Shown here in pieces: positions 37,386-46,884 of a DNA stretch of 64,000 nt. The notes below the pieces were generated by a model. It saw only the letters and a program-made list of their open reading frames with translations, was not told the origin of the DNA and ran no database searches. A program made the translations under genes and the position numbers. The stretch is from positions 1 to 64,000 of the forward strand of contig JAJCZC010000026.1 of NCBI GenBank assembly GCA_029262575.1, written 5' to 3'. Source of the stretch: Candidatus Babelota bacterium (lineage in GTDB: Bacteria > Babelota > Babeliae > Babelales > Vermiphilaceae). Numbering within the stretch: the first letter of the stretch is position 1; the number at the start of each line of letters is the position of its first letter.

Positions 37386-38054
37386 TTATTGAAGCACGCA
37401 CTTACCATCAGCCTTTTTAGCAGAAGCTTTTTTAACAATATGTTTCTTTGGCTTTAACACACTTAATAAATCAATAACCAACGCTAATGATGCTTGATCT
37501 CCCCCTGTGGCAGAAGCCGTATGCTGTGTTGCTTTGTGCACTGTTTCTTCATCACCTGGCCAAAATAGATAAAGTAGATGCGCTATTCTGGAAACTGCAT
37601 TATTATTTGCATAGATTAATGCCGTATCATCACGTAAAAAACCCCGCACAACAGAAAGCTCAATATCTTTGCCACCACTGGCATCTTTTATATCCCTAAC
37701 AAATTGCCCATGAGTAACTTTATAACACAAATAATGTACACCTACTCTGATATCTGCATGATCAAACAAACGAGAGTCGCTGATTGCGTTGGTGATATCA
37801 GATGTTTTTGTTAAGTTATAATGCTCTATGGCATGTATAGCATTGGCCAATGCATCTTTATTATCTGAGCTTATCAATGCAGCCAACCATTGTTCGTTAG
37901 TGTCATCCCAACGCACGATACAACCTTGTTCCTTTTTTGCATCTACTTTAGAATCATATGCAATTTTGTTCCAGACAATTTGACCCGTTTTGTTTTGGTC
38001 ATTTGCCGATGCATGCATATCACAAAAAAAGAAAAGTAATAGTATCAACATCAT
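37386..38054 (-). CDS. Exported protein of unknown function
   Basis: A 222-residue product with signal peptide (MMLILLLFFFCDMHASA) and a mostly helical mature part that may consist of short helical repeats (DALANAIHAIEHYNL, ALIYANNNAVSRIAHLL). The C terminus is Lys-rich with a final Cys near the end (KKADGKCVLQ). No family recognised. It follows the ATP synthase alpha gene by about 75 bp on the same strand, with no visible terminator between. Confidence 0.65.
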   Translation of the reverse strand: MMLILLLFFFCDMHASANDQNKTGQIVWNKIAYDSKVDAKKEQGCIVRWDDTNEQWLAALISSDNKDALANAIHAIEHYNLTKTSDITNAISDSRLFDHADIRVGVHYLCYKVTHGQFVRDIKDASGGKDIELSVVRGFLRDDTALIYANNNAVSRIAHLLYLFWPGDEETVHKATQHTASATGGDQASLALVIDLLSVLKPKKHIVKKASAKKADGKCVLQ

Positions 38055-38127
38055 AACCTTCTCCTATATCTTTATAGGGTTAGACTACCTTGTCTTTAAC
38101 CTTCATTACAAGAGTCCTGTATATCTA

Positions 38128-39630
38128 TCAAACTGTAGCAACAAATAGCTTATCAAATTCACCTGCGATAACCTTGAGTTGTTCAATCTGTTCATCGGTG
38201 ATATTTTGCGAACTGAAAATCTCATCATAGAGATCTTTGTGCACGGATGAAACAAAACTGACAAATTGCGTTGCATATTGCTGCACATCGCCGATCGGCA
38301 ATTTATCTAAAAAATCCTCTTTTAATAGAAAGAGCATCAATGATTGATCAACAAAGTTATAAGTAACAAATTGAGGTTGTTTGAGTAATGCAACTGCGAT
38401 GGTTCCTCGCTGCAACCTTCTTTGTGAAACTTCATCAAGTTCGGTGCCGAATTGAGCAAAACTCAACAATTCGTGATATTGCGCAAGTTCCAAACGCAAT
38501 GCTTTTGTCATGCGTTTGATAGCTTTTGTTTGTGCAGCACCACCAACACGCGAAACTGAAAGTTCCACATTCACAGCCGGACGCATACCCTGATTGAACA
38601 ATTTGGTGTCAAGGAAAATTTGGCCATCTGTGATAGAAATCAAATTAGTTGGAATATAAGCCGTGATATCATCCGATTGAATTTGCACCATAGGCAATGC
38701 GGTTAACGAACCACCATTAATTGTTTTGCCTGCGCGTTCGAGCAACCGTGCGTGCAGATAAAATACATCACCCGGATACGCTTCACGTCCAGGTGGACGG
38801 CGCATCAATAATGACATTTGGCGAAATGCAATAGCGTGATTACTCAAATCATCATATATAATAAGTGCATCTTTGCCTTGTGAACGATAATATTCACCAA
38901 TAGTGCACCCAACATATGGAGCAAGCCATTGATTAAGCACAGCCTCACTAGCATCCGCACTCACAACAACAGTATAATCTAATGCGCCATTTTCTTCGAG
39001 CAATCTCAAAATACGCGCTAAGTTTGCTTGACGTTGTCCAATAGAAACATAGATACAAATAACATCTTTGCCTTTTTGATGCAAAATGGCATCAAGTGCA
39101 ACGGCTGTTTTTCCCGTATTTCTATTTCCAATAATGAGTTCACGTTGCCCTTTACCAATTGGCACTAATGCATCAATTGCTAAAATGCCTGTTTCTAATG
39201 ATTCATCGATCGGGCTTCTTTGTGTGATTGGCTCAACATCTGTTTCAACTGAATGAAATGCTGTCGCCTCAATAGGCCCTCGGCCATCAAGCGGTTTGCC
39301 CACCGCATCAATAACACGTCCGATCAAAGCATCACCCACCGGCGCCTTGAATTCACCGCCGGTACGTTTGACAACTTCCAACTCTTGCACAGGAATGGTG
39401 TTATATAATAAAAACACAGCAACAGAATATTCATCTAAATTAAAAACAATACCCTTATTGCCGCCTTCGAATTCGACCAATTCACCATAAACAACATTGC
39501 GCAAACCGTGAACACGGCACACATCATCACCAACTTGTACCACAATACCCGTTTCTTCTAGTTCCGGGTGGGGTACGCCCTTTAATGCATCCTCAAATAA
39601 TGAAACAAGATCGGTGCTTTTCACATTCAT
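38128..39630 (-). CDS. atpA: ATP synthase F1 subunit alpha
   Basis: A 500-residue F1 alpha subunit with the nucleotide-binding P-loop variant GNRNTGKT (usual form GDRQTGKT), ALIIYDDLSNHA, the RRPPGREAYPGD segment and the signature SVSRVGGAAQTKA. It forms the catalytic head with beta. The next gene downstream is not gamma but an unrelated exported protein, so gamma, beta and epsilon are encoded elsewhere. The ribosome site is weak. Confidence 0.97.
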   Translation of the reverse strand: MNVKSTDLVSLFEDALKGVPHPELEETGIVVQVGDDVCRVHGLRNVVYGELVEFEGGNKGIVFNLDEYSVAVFLLYNTIPVQELEVVKRTGGEFKAPVGDALIGRVIDAVGKPLDGRGPIEATAFHSVETDVEPITQRSPIDESLETGILAIDALVPIGKGQRELIIGNRNTGKTAVALDAILHQKGKDVICIYVSIGQRQANLARILRLLEENGALDYTVVVSADASEAVLNQWLAPYVGCTIGEYYRSQGKDALIIYDDLSNHAIAFRQMSLLMRRPPGREAYPGDVFYLHARLLERAGKTINGGSLTALPMVQIQSDDITAYIPTNLISITDGQIFLDTKLFNQGMRPAVNVELSVSRVGGAAQTKAIKRMTKALRLELAQYHELLSFAQFGTELDEVSQRRLQRGTIAVALLKQPQFVTYNFVDQSLMLFLLKEDFLDKLPIGDVQQYATQFVSFVSSVHKDLYDEIFSSQNITDEQIEQLKVIAGEFDKLFVATV

Positions 39631-39640
39631 TTTTTTTACC

Positions 39641-40183
39641 CTATCTCATGAGTGACAAGCTGATGGTGCGAAGTTTTTTGCGCACTGAATATTCCCACAA
39701 ATATGTATCACTTTGCATACGAATACCAGCTATCAAATTTTTATTTTCTCGATACTTATATATAATATCCTTGCCTGTACGTTGCGCAAGAAATTGTTGC
39801 AATGCCTTTAACTGATCTGCGCCCAATGACGATGAACTTTCAATATCAAATTCCATTATGCCATGTTTTTCCAAATATAAAGAAACGATATATTCAAGAA
39901 CATGCCCAAACAGTTGCGCACGCTTACTATTAACTAACAAATTAAGCAGATCATCAAAACAGCTTGGAAGATTCAATTTCTTAAACAAACTATATAAGAT
40001 GTCTTTTTTTTGCTCTGCTCGTAAACTTGGCAACGATAAAAAAAACATCACTTTTTTGTGTTGTTTAAAATATTCTGCGGCCCCTTTTATCAACAAAAAA
40101 TTATCGAAATCAATTCGTGGACCACAAACGGTAATAAACGCTGCGGCATAACGATGCGCGAGAATCCGCTCTGCCTGCGTCAT
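39641..40183 (-). CDS. atpH: ATP synthase F1 subunit delta
   Basis: A 180-residue OSCP/delta protein, beginning RILAHRYAAAFITV and ending with the IAGIRMQSDTYLWEYSVRKK segment typical of the family's C-terminal domain. It links the head to the b stalk. Its ATG overlaps the stop of the preceding b gene by 4 bp (ATGA), indicating translational coupling. Confidence 0.88.
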   Translation of the reverse strand: MTQAERILAHRYAAAFITVCGPRIDFDNFLLIKGAAEYFKQHKKVMFFLSLPSLRAEQKKDILYSLFKKLNLPSCFDDLLNLLVNSKRAQLFGHVLEYIVSLYLEKHGIMEFDIESSSSLGADQLKALQQFLAQRTGKDIIYKYRENKNLIAGIRMQSDTYLWEYSVRKKLRTISLSLMR

Positions 40184-40671
40184 AACTGTTCCTTCATAAA
40201 TTGCATCACATCATCTACAAACATTTTATTTTTTGCATCCACAAAAGTTATCTTTAGTTGATCTTCGGCCTGTTCAATCGCTTTCGGGACCACTGCATCA
40301 AAAACCAACTGTTCTTGAATACCGTGCACTCGTTGTGCGTATTTTTTTTGTAGACGAATCTTTATATCTTCTTTATGAGCAAGTCGTTTATTTTGTTTGC
40401 GCTTAAGCGTCTCTTGCCATATGTGCACTTGATGTTCAAGTTTGGCGATATGATCATTATCGCTTTGTAGCTTTTGATCCAATGTTTGTGCCTTATCCTG
40501 CAGATCATCAACATTGTTGAACAAATCCTGTTTCTCTTGCTGCTCATCGTCAATATTTTTTTTAATAAGCGGCAATCCCCATCGCCTAAAACCATAAACA
40601 CTCAAGCCTATAACAATCAAAAGATCCACAAAACGAAAAATTAACCATACTATCCACTCATTGCTCAACAT
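40180..40671 (-). CDS. atpF: ATP synthase Fo subunit b
   Basis: I start at ATG 40671, preceded by AGGGG. The 163-residue product has one N-terminal membrane helix (WIVWLIFRFVDLLIVIGLSVYGF) and a long charged coiled-coil, the layout of a b subunit with little sequence conservation. It overlaps the upstream b-type gene by 14 bp. Position between c and delta supports the call. Confidence 0.8.
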   Translation of the reverse strand: MLSNEWIVWLIFRFVDLLIVIGLSVYGFRRWGLPLIKKNIDDEQQEKQDLFNNVDDLQDKAQTLDQKLQSDNDHIAKLEHQVHIWQETLKRKQNKRLAHKEDIKIRLQKKYAQRVHGIQEQLVFDAVVPKAIEQAEDQLKITFVDAKNKMFVDDVMQFMKEQL

Positions 40672-41032
40672 GGTCAACCCCTGTAACAATTGCTTGTGCT
40701 ATTTCTTGCGACAAGGTTTTTATTTGATCTTTATCGATTGGCTCAGGGTCAATCTGGGATGCAACATCTTTAAAAACAAAAAAATCCGGATGCGCAATAT
40801 CCGGCCTATGTTGCTTGGAAAATCTTTTGAGCATATGCCAACGGCTTTCTATATCTTGCTGTTTTGTGATTACAGAATGTTGCCATTTATGCTTTTTATC
40901 TACAATAGCATCATGCTCATGTTGTTCTTGATCAAGCACAGTAATAGCAGGCTTAAGATACAACATGCGCAATAAAAACCACGCAATCATAAAATTGAAC
41001 ATTTGCACAAAGACAGTAATATTTACTTCCAT
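40658..41032 (-). CDS. Second b-type (b'-like) stator subunit of ATP synthase
   Basis: A 124-residue protein with an N-terminal membrane helix (ITVFVQMFNFMIAWFLLRMLYL, a b-subunit-like start followed by KPA) and a charged helical stalk. Two different b-type genes in succession suggest a b/b' heterodimer as in photosynthetic and some other bacteria. The stalk is shorter than usual and ends in a segment with EIAQAIVTGVD. Position between c and b supports it. Confidence 0.7.
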   Translation of the reverse strand: MEVNITVFVQMFNFMIAWFLLRMLYLKPAITVLDQEQHEHDAIVDKKHKWQHSVITKQQDIESRWHMLKRFSKQHRPDIAHPDFFVFKDVASQIDPEPIDKDQIKTLSQEIAQAIVTGVDHVEQ

Positions 41033-41083
41033 AGGGATAACTCATTGTTTTTATAAAATAACGTATGCCTATACAACGTATGT

Positions 41084-41335
41084 CTATACCATAAAAGCGA
41101 GCATAAATGCTATAATCAAGCAATAAATTGCAGAACTTTCCACAATACCCATTGCAATCATCATAGTCGTACGAATTTGCCCGGAACTCTCAGGATACTT
41201 CCCAAGGTTTTCACATGCTTTTGAGCCGATCATACCTTGACCTAGTGCAGGTCCTAAACTACCGACCCCCATTGCAATCGCAGCACCTAAATACGCCGCA
41301 GCTTTTGCATAAAAAACGCCATCAATGCCATCCAT
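41084..41335 (-). CDS. atpE: ATP synthase Fo subunit c with sodium-site signature
   Basis: ATG 41335 is preceded by AAAGG at eight bases; an upstream TTG in frame is less likely. The 83-residue hairpin has helix one with GPALGQG, the polar loop GKYPESSGQ and helix two with VESSAIYCL. Gln, Glu, Ser and Tyr occupy the positions of Gln32, Glu65, Ser66 and Tyr70 of the Ilyobacter tartaricus sodium ring, with the exact 33-residue Gln-Glu spacing. This predicts sodium rather than proton coupling. No a-subunit gene is adjacent. Confidence 0.93.
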   Translation of the reverse strand: MDGIDGVFYAKAAAYLGAAIAMGVGSLGPALGQGMIGSKACENLGKYPESSGQIRTTMMIAMGIVESSAIYCLIIAFMLAFMV

Positions 41336-41406
41336 AGAATATACCTTTGACAATAAAAGGATTTTTTTAATATTTATTAGTAAGTGTAGCGCAAAACAAA
41401 GGTATT

Positions 41407-42132
41407 TTACAACCCCATTAAGATCTCTGATCTATTTTGCACATTATTAAACGACTCTTTTTCAATAAATATGCGTATCGCATCAAGCATATTTTGTGCA
41501 ATTGATGCATCTTGCTCAAATTCTTGATTGCCATCTAATATAAGTATGGGCACATCAATCAATGTTTCAGCAATGCCATGTTTATTAATAAGCCAACTTT
41601 CATGTTTTTGGTGTAACGATTTTAAATAATCTAATGAAACATCCGATTCCTCATGCCGATCACGCTTGTTCAAACGATCAAAACATTTGTTAGGATCTGT
41701 TTGGAGATAGATAAAACCATCAGGAACTGCTGTATAGTTATCCACCAACCATGAAAACCATTCTTGATACAATTTCCACTCAAGAGCATTCATGTAGCCT
41801 AACTCAAAACAGTTTTTAGCAAAACAATAACGATCGGAATAAACTGATCGCTCTAACACTTGTGGAATAAATGGATGTTTTTTCGCGTGTTCTTCTTGCG
41901 CACGTACACGCGTTACAAATGCATATGATTGAAACGTGTAGGCCCAGCGTGAAGTATCTTTATAGAACTTATCAAGAAGATTCTCCGTTCCGCCAACCAT
42001 TTGCCATTGATCATGTGGTTCAAAAATAACATGTACATCTAATTTTTGCTGAATGAGGGAAACGAGCGTTGATTTTCCAGCGCCAATATTACCTTCAATA
42101 ATAAAACAGGGAGGTTTAGATGTTGTGTTCAT
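41407..42132 (-). CDS. Deoxynucleoside kinase
   Basis: A 241-residue member of the dCK/dGK/TK2-type family: P-loop EGNIGAGKST, EPHDQW, the ERSVYSDRY motif (ERS in place of DRS), and the lid segment RLNKRDRHEE. It phosphorylates deoxynucleosides to monophosphates, allowing salvage of nucleosides; which base is preferred cannot be read. Salvage fits a host-dependent life. GGAG seven bases before ATG. It ends just past the c-subunit gene but is probably a separate unit. Confidence 0.92.
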   Translation of the reverse strand: MNTTSKPPCFIIEGNIGAGKSTLVSLIQQKLDVHVIFEPHDQWQMVGGTENLLDKFYKDTSRWAYTFQSYAFVTRVRAQEEHAKKHPFIPQVLERSVYSDRYCFAKNCFELGYMNALEWKLYQEWFSWLVDNYTAVPDGFIYLQTDPNKCFDRLNKRDRHEESDVSLDYLKSLHQKHESWLINKHGIAETLIDVPILILDGNQEFEQDASIAQNMLDAIRIFIEKESFNNVQNRSEILMGL

Positions 42133-42330
42133 GGCAGAACTCCGATGGAAAAAGCTGTTTGCATATTCAAATATAATAATAACGCAAACTCTTGAAAATG
42201 TTAATCAAATAATGTTTTTTTAAAGAAACGATTGGGGAGCTTTTGTGTTTCCTTGCAAAATAGAGTAAATTTATTTTTAGTTATACAAAAGAATATATCC
42301 TCGCTTTGCATATTAATTTAGAAAAACAAC

Positions 42331-43956
42331 ATGTTATTAAAAAACAAATTTCGGCCACTATGTGGCCTTTTATATCTTGTTGCATCTATTGCGTTTGGTG
42401 CTGATTGTGATTTTACCGATTTTCCTTTAGATTCACTCGAGGCAGGATTGGATATGTCACATAGCATTGAATGTACCGATGATGACGTTATGGCTGTCGT
42501 TGACTTTTTAATTCAAGATTTAAATGCATTATGCATTTTACAACAAAATTTCTATAAACGCACCAATGAACTCAACCAACGAAGCCTGCTCGACTATGGC
42601 CTCTTTTTACCCCAAAAATTTTATGCTCGTTGTTGGGAACTCGGTGCTCATGTTTTTTATAACGAGACATCTCGTGACAACTTCACGCGTAAGAGCACTG
42701 CCATTTGCTCATATTTGGCTATTTTTAATGAAAACTTACTCGATGAAATTCAACAACGTGCCGAGGATCTCGATGTAGAACTACCATTCCAGCTGCGTGA
42801 TGTAGCACCTTTATTTGCAAACGCAACGGTGCAAGAAAGACGCTTTGGCGCAATGTTCCATGGTATGCGCAAATGGGGCAAATATCGTTTTCGTTTTTTA
42901 CTTCCCTTTTACTATCTAGAATCAAATATATTTTTAACCCCTGAGGAAATAGATGAAATTCAATCAGCATTTGGTATCACCGATCCGGCAGATGATCTAG
43001 AATTTGCACGCAATAATTTAATTGCCGACAAAGTAGGTCTTGGCGATTTACGCCTTAATCTTGATTTTCCATTTAGAAGCACACCCGGTATGGCAAGCAA
43101 AATCGGTATACAAGCAACTATTCCAACTGCATTTGCGATCAAAGAAGGACTTTATGGCACCAAATTCAAAAAAAGATGCCGTGGCCCAACTTTAGACTTC
43201 TGCAAATTATTTAAGTTAGTTGTTGAAGAGGAAAACTTCACAAAAGCGCAAAAAATCCTCATGCAATTTGCCGATGCTGCGTTGCAACAATTTAATGCTA
43301 ACTTAATTGAACAACCTATGGGTAATGGAGGACATTTTGGGCTTGGTATATATCTACGCTCAAAAACACCACTTTCATCGGTAATAAAACGACCATGGGC
43401 ACAAAGCATAACTATGCGCAGTCGTATTTCTGCTGAATATCTTTTGCCGCGCAGGCAAAATCGCTACTTTATTGAATGCGATCCATCTGAACGTTATGCC
43501 GCATTAGGATTAAATCGTTCAATTCGTGAAATAATTAAAAATGTCGATGATGATCCAGCATATGCTCGAGCTGTTCTGGCATTTTTAGAATCACAATTTA
43601 CTGATAAAATTTTCCCTTTTTCATTATCAACTAAGGTTAGACCTGGCATGATCTTCCGATGGATGACTAAATATATGTATGAGACAAACCTCAATTGGGG
43701 TTATTTTGTTGGTACTGACACCTGGCTAACCACCAAAGAAAAACTATCCGATATTAGAGTTCCAGAATGCATTCCAACACCACTCAATGGCAAAATTGCG
43801 CAAAAACCATTCGGCTATCAAGTTGGCTTTATGGGCAATCTTTTTTGGAAACGTCCGAGTGGGTGGTTATTGTCATTAAATGGACAATACAACTTCACCT
43901 CAACGGGAATTGGTAGTGACTATCTATTAAGTTTTAATTTTGAAAAAAGTTTTTAA
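42331..43956 (+). CDS. Probable outer-membrane beta-barrel protein
   Basis: A 541-residue exported protein: signal peptide (MLLKNKFRPLCGLLYLVASIAFGA), a helical N-terminal part of about 150 residues, then amphipathic strands such as KYRFRFLLPFYYLESNIFL, DLRLNLDFPF and WLLSLNGQYNFTS, ending in FEKSF. A terminal Phe and girdle aromatics fit a barrel inserted by BamA. No known porin family recognised. The next exported protein follows after 18 bp. Confidence 0.7.
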   Translation: MLLKNKFRPLCGLLYLVASIAFGADCDFTDFPLDSLEAGLDMSHSIECTDDDVMAVVDFLIQDLNALCILQQNFYKRTNELNQRSLLDYGLFLPQKFYARCWELGAHVFYNETSRDNFTRKSTAICSYLAIFNENLLDEIQQRAEDLDVELPFQLRDVAPLFANATVQERRFGAMFHGMRKWGKYRFRFLLPFYYLESNIFLTPEEIDEIQSAFGITDPADDLEFARNNLIADKVGLGDLRLNLDFPFRSTPGMASKIGIQATIPTAFAIKEGLYGTKFKKRCRGPTLDFCKLFKLVVEEENFTKAQKILMQFADAALQQFNANLIEQPMGNGGHFGLGIYLRSKTPLSSVIKRPWAQSITMRSRISAEYLLPRRQNRYFIECDPSERYAALGLNRSIREIIKNVDDDPAYARAVLAFLESQFTDKIFPFSLSTKVRPGMIFRWMTKYMYETNLNWGYFVGTDTWLTTKEKLSDIRVPECIPTPLNGKIAQKPFGYQVGFMGNLFWKRPSGWLLSLNGQYNFTSTGIGSDYLLSFNFEKSF

Positions 43957-43974
43957 CCAAAGGAACATCAAACC

Positions 43975-44688
43975 ATGATCAATAAAAAAATCATCGCTCT
44001 TTGCATTTGCCTAATCTCAGCATCGCAAACAACCTTCGCACGTAGATATCGCACAATAAAAGGCAATACTATTCTTGTTTCTAAGTTGCTCAAGGCAATT
44101 GACGGCAAATCATTTGGTTTGCACGGCAAAACAATTCGCGCAATTTTGGTTATTCGCACACGCATTTTGCACATGCTTCATGGCACCGCACAAAAAGATG
44201 GTGGTCGTTTAGGTTCCTACACATTTGATGGCAAGACATATACCGTTTCACAATTGCAAGAAACTGAAGATGAAAGCACGGTAGCAGCTGAAATCGTACA
44301 CGCATGGCTCAATGTCGTTAAAGCTGATTTTGGTATTCAAATTCATCCATTCTTGGAGTTAGGGCGCGGCTTTAAGCCACAAATGCTTATTTTAATCGAA
44401 GAATCATTACGTTTGCATAGAAGAGAAGATAGTATCTTGCACATGTGGGCTGGCGAAGCTGAAGGCCAAGATATGATAGCATTTGAGCTTAACGTGCAAT
44501 CATTTGATGATCTTTCCATATTTTTGCATGATTTACTTAACTTCCTTGATGATCTTATCTCAAGTTGCCCAAAAGCATGCCTGCAATTCATTGATAGCCT
44601 AAAAACAGATCGCGAAAAAAAACTGTATGCTCAACGTATCAAACAGGTTTTTGAAAAACAGAAAGCAAAAATAAATAGTTATAGATAA
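43975..44688 (+). CDS. Exported protein of unknown function
   Basis: A 237-residue product with signal peptide (MINKKIIALCICLISASQTTFA). The mature protein is largely helical, with a basic start (RRYRTIKGN) and a Lys-rich end. No family recognised. It lies 18 bp after the barrel gene and 12 bp before recD2, so the three may be co-transcribed. AAGGA ribosome site at ten bases. Confidence 0.65.
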   Translation: MINKKIIALCICLISASQTTFARRYRTIKGNTILVSKLLKAIDGKSFGLHGKTIRAILVIRTRILHMLHGTAQKDGGRLGSYTFDGKTYTVSQLQETEDESTVAAEIVHAWLNVVKADFGIQIHPFLELGRGFKPQMLILIEESLRLHRREDSILHMWAGEAEGQDMIAFELNVQSFDDLSIFLHDLLNFLDDLISSCPKACLQFIDSLKTDREKKLYAQRIKQVFEKQKAKINSYR

Positions 44689-44700
44689 GTTAATAAAACC

Positions 44701-46884
44701 ATGAATCAACAAGAAGAACTTACCGGTACCATCGAAAAATGCATTTACCAAAATGAGCAAAACGGTTTTTCCGTTTTTGTACTTGTTTTTGGCAAAGATA
44801 AATCAACCATTGTGCGTGGCCATATGCCACAGATTCAGCCGGGAGAACAAGTTACCATTAATGGTTCATGGGTTATGCATCCCAAATTTGGTCGCCAATT
44901 TGAGGCAAAAGCCTGTGTGACAAGTGCCCCAACCAGTATATTAGGTTTAAAAAAATATCTCGGTTCAGGCATGATAAAAGGCATCGGGCCAAAATACGCT
45001 GAAAAATTGGTGAATGCATTTGGCGAAAACACCCTAGAAATTATAGATAAAGAACCACATAAATTATCGCTTGTTGAAGGCATCGGCCCAAAACGAGTAG
45101 AAACAATAATCAATGCATGGCACGATCAAAAAGAAATATCTAATGTAATGGTGTTTTTGCAAGATAAGGGAATATCTCCTGCCTATGCGGCCAAAATTTA
45201 TAAAAAGTATGGGCAACAGTCGATTGCTATAGTCTCTGAGAACCCTTATCGTCTTGCAGAAGAAATTTGGGGCATCGGTTTTAAAACTGCTGATCAAATT
45301 GCATTACAATTAAACTTTGAAAAACATTCGGTCAAACGAGTACGCGCAGGCATCTTATTCGCACTCACAGAGCATAGTGGACAAGGGCATTTATATTGTG
45401 AACTCGATATGCTCAAAGAAAAAACAACTGAATTGCTCGAGCTTGAAAGTGATCAAAAAGATCAACTACTTAAAGCCTCTTTTCATGATCTATATAACTC
45501 CGATAAAATTAAAATTGTTACTCATGAAGATCAACATTTTATTACCCTCACCAAGCATTACTTCACTGAATATGGTGCGGCCAAAAAGATCGAAAAATTA
45601 CAAACCTATCCTGCCGATATCCCCTTCAAAATCGATGAAGTATATCAAACATTGCGCGCAAGCAAACCCGGCGAAATTGAACTCAATGAAGATCAACAAC
45701 GCGGTATTTTAACTTGTTTGCAAAATAAAATATCTATTGTCACGGGTGGACCAGGTACGGGTAAAACAACGTTAATTAAAAAATTAATCGAAACATTAGA
45801 TGATAATCACGTTTCATATAAACTTGCTGCTCCGACTGGACGTGCTGCAAAACGCATGAATGAAAGCACCGGCAAACCTGCAGTTACTATTCACCGCCTA
45901 CTTGAATTTGATGTGAGCAGTTTTGGTTTTGCAAAAAATGAAAACAACGCACTCAAGTTACATTATTTAATTATTGATGAAGCATCAATGCTCGATGCAT
46001 TTTTGTTTTATGCCATTTTACGAGCCGCTCCTCATCATGCTCACATCGTATTTATTGGCGATGTTGATCAATTACCATCAGTGGGGCCAGGCAATATTTT
46101 GCATGATTTGCTTGAAAGTGGCAAGGTTGCTCATGTGCGATTGACACAAATTTTCAGGCAAGCACAAAACAGTATGATCATTGTAAATGCACATCGCATT
46201 AATCAAGGTGAATTTCCCATCGCCCCTTTTGAGGGTGCAAAAAAAGATTTTATTTTTATCAAAGAAAATGACCCAAGCAATGTTTCTGCACACTTGCAAA
46301 ATATATATACCCGTGGACTTGCCCAATTTGGCATTTATCCTCAAAACGCAACTACCTTAGTCCCTATGAATCGCGGACAAGTCGGCACACAAAAGCTAAA
46401 TTATGACATTCAACATCTGCTGAACAACATCGAAACTGATCAACAAGTTTCACACGGCGGCTCACATTTTAAAATAAAAGATCGCGTCATGCAGGTCAGA
46501 AATAATTACGATAAAAATGTATTCAACGGAGATACCGGCATCATCGAATCAATCGACAAAACTGATCGCACTATGCAGGTGAACTTCTTTGGCCATAAGG
46601 TGGAATATGATTTTAGCGAACTTGATGAACTGATGCTAGCTTATGCTATTTCGATTCACAAAAGCCAAGGCTCAGAGTTTGATGCTGCAATCATTCCTAT
46701 TTTTATGCAACATTTCATGCTTTTACGCAGAAACTTAATTTATACTGCAATTACGCGTGCAAAAAAATTGTGTATATTTATTGGGCAACCAAAGGCAATA
46801 GGCATGGCAATCAATAATGCAAAAGATATAAAACGTGTTACCTTTCTTGATCAATACTTAAAAAGTGATCTAAAATGTCGCTAA
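44701..46884 (+). CDS. recD2: RecD2-type DNA helicase
   Basis: A 727-residue SF1B helicase: N-terminal OB-like region, tandem helix-hairpin-helix motifs (IKGIGPKYAEKL, VEGIGPKRVETI, and GIGFKTADQIA), Walker A GGPGTGKTT, motif II IIDEASML, motif III GDVDQLPSVGPG, motif V SIHKSQGSEFD and motif VI YTAITRAKK. RecD2 is a 5'-3' helicase in DNA repair in organisms without RecBC. No clear ribosome site is seen, so it may depend on coupling with upstream genes. Confidence 0.95.
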   Translation: MNQQEELTGTIEKCIYQNEQNGFSVFVLVFGKDKSTIVRGHMPQIQPGEQVTINGSWVMHPKFGRQFEAKACVTSAPTSILGLKKYLGSGMIKGIGPKYAEKLVNAFGENTLEIIDKEPHKLSLVEGIGPKRVETIINAWHDQKEISNVMVFLQDKGISPAYAAKIYKKYGQQSIAIVSENPYRLAEEIWGIGFKTADQIALQLNFEKHSVKRVRAGILFALTEHSGQGHLYCELDMLKEKTTELLELESDQKDQLLKASFHDLYNSDKIKIVTHEDQHFITLTKHYFTEYGAAKKIEKLQTYPADIPFKIDEVYQTLRASKPGEIELNEDQQRGILTCLQNKISIVTGGPGTGKTTLIKKLIETLDDNHVSYKLAAPTGRAAKRMNESTGKPAVTIHRLLEFDVSSFGFAKNENNALKLHYLIIDEASMLDAFLFYAILRAAPHHAHIVFIGDVDQLPSVGPGNILHDLLESGKVAHVRLTQIFRQAQNSMIIVNAHRINQGEFPIAPFEGAKKDFIFIKENDPSNVSAHLQNIYTRGLAQFGIYPQNATTLVPMNRGQVGTQKLNYDIQHLLNNIETDQQVSHGGSHFKIKDRVMQVRNNYDKNVFNGDTGIIESIDKTDRTMQVNFFGHKVEYDFSELDELMLAYAISIHKSQGSEFDAAIIPIFMQHFMLLRRNLIYTAITRAKKLCIFIGQPKAIGMAINNAKDIKRVTFLDQYLKSDLKCR

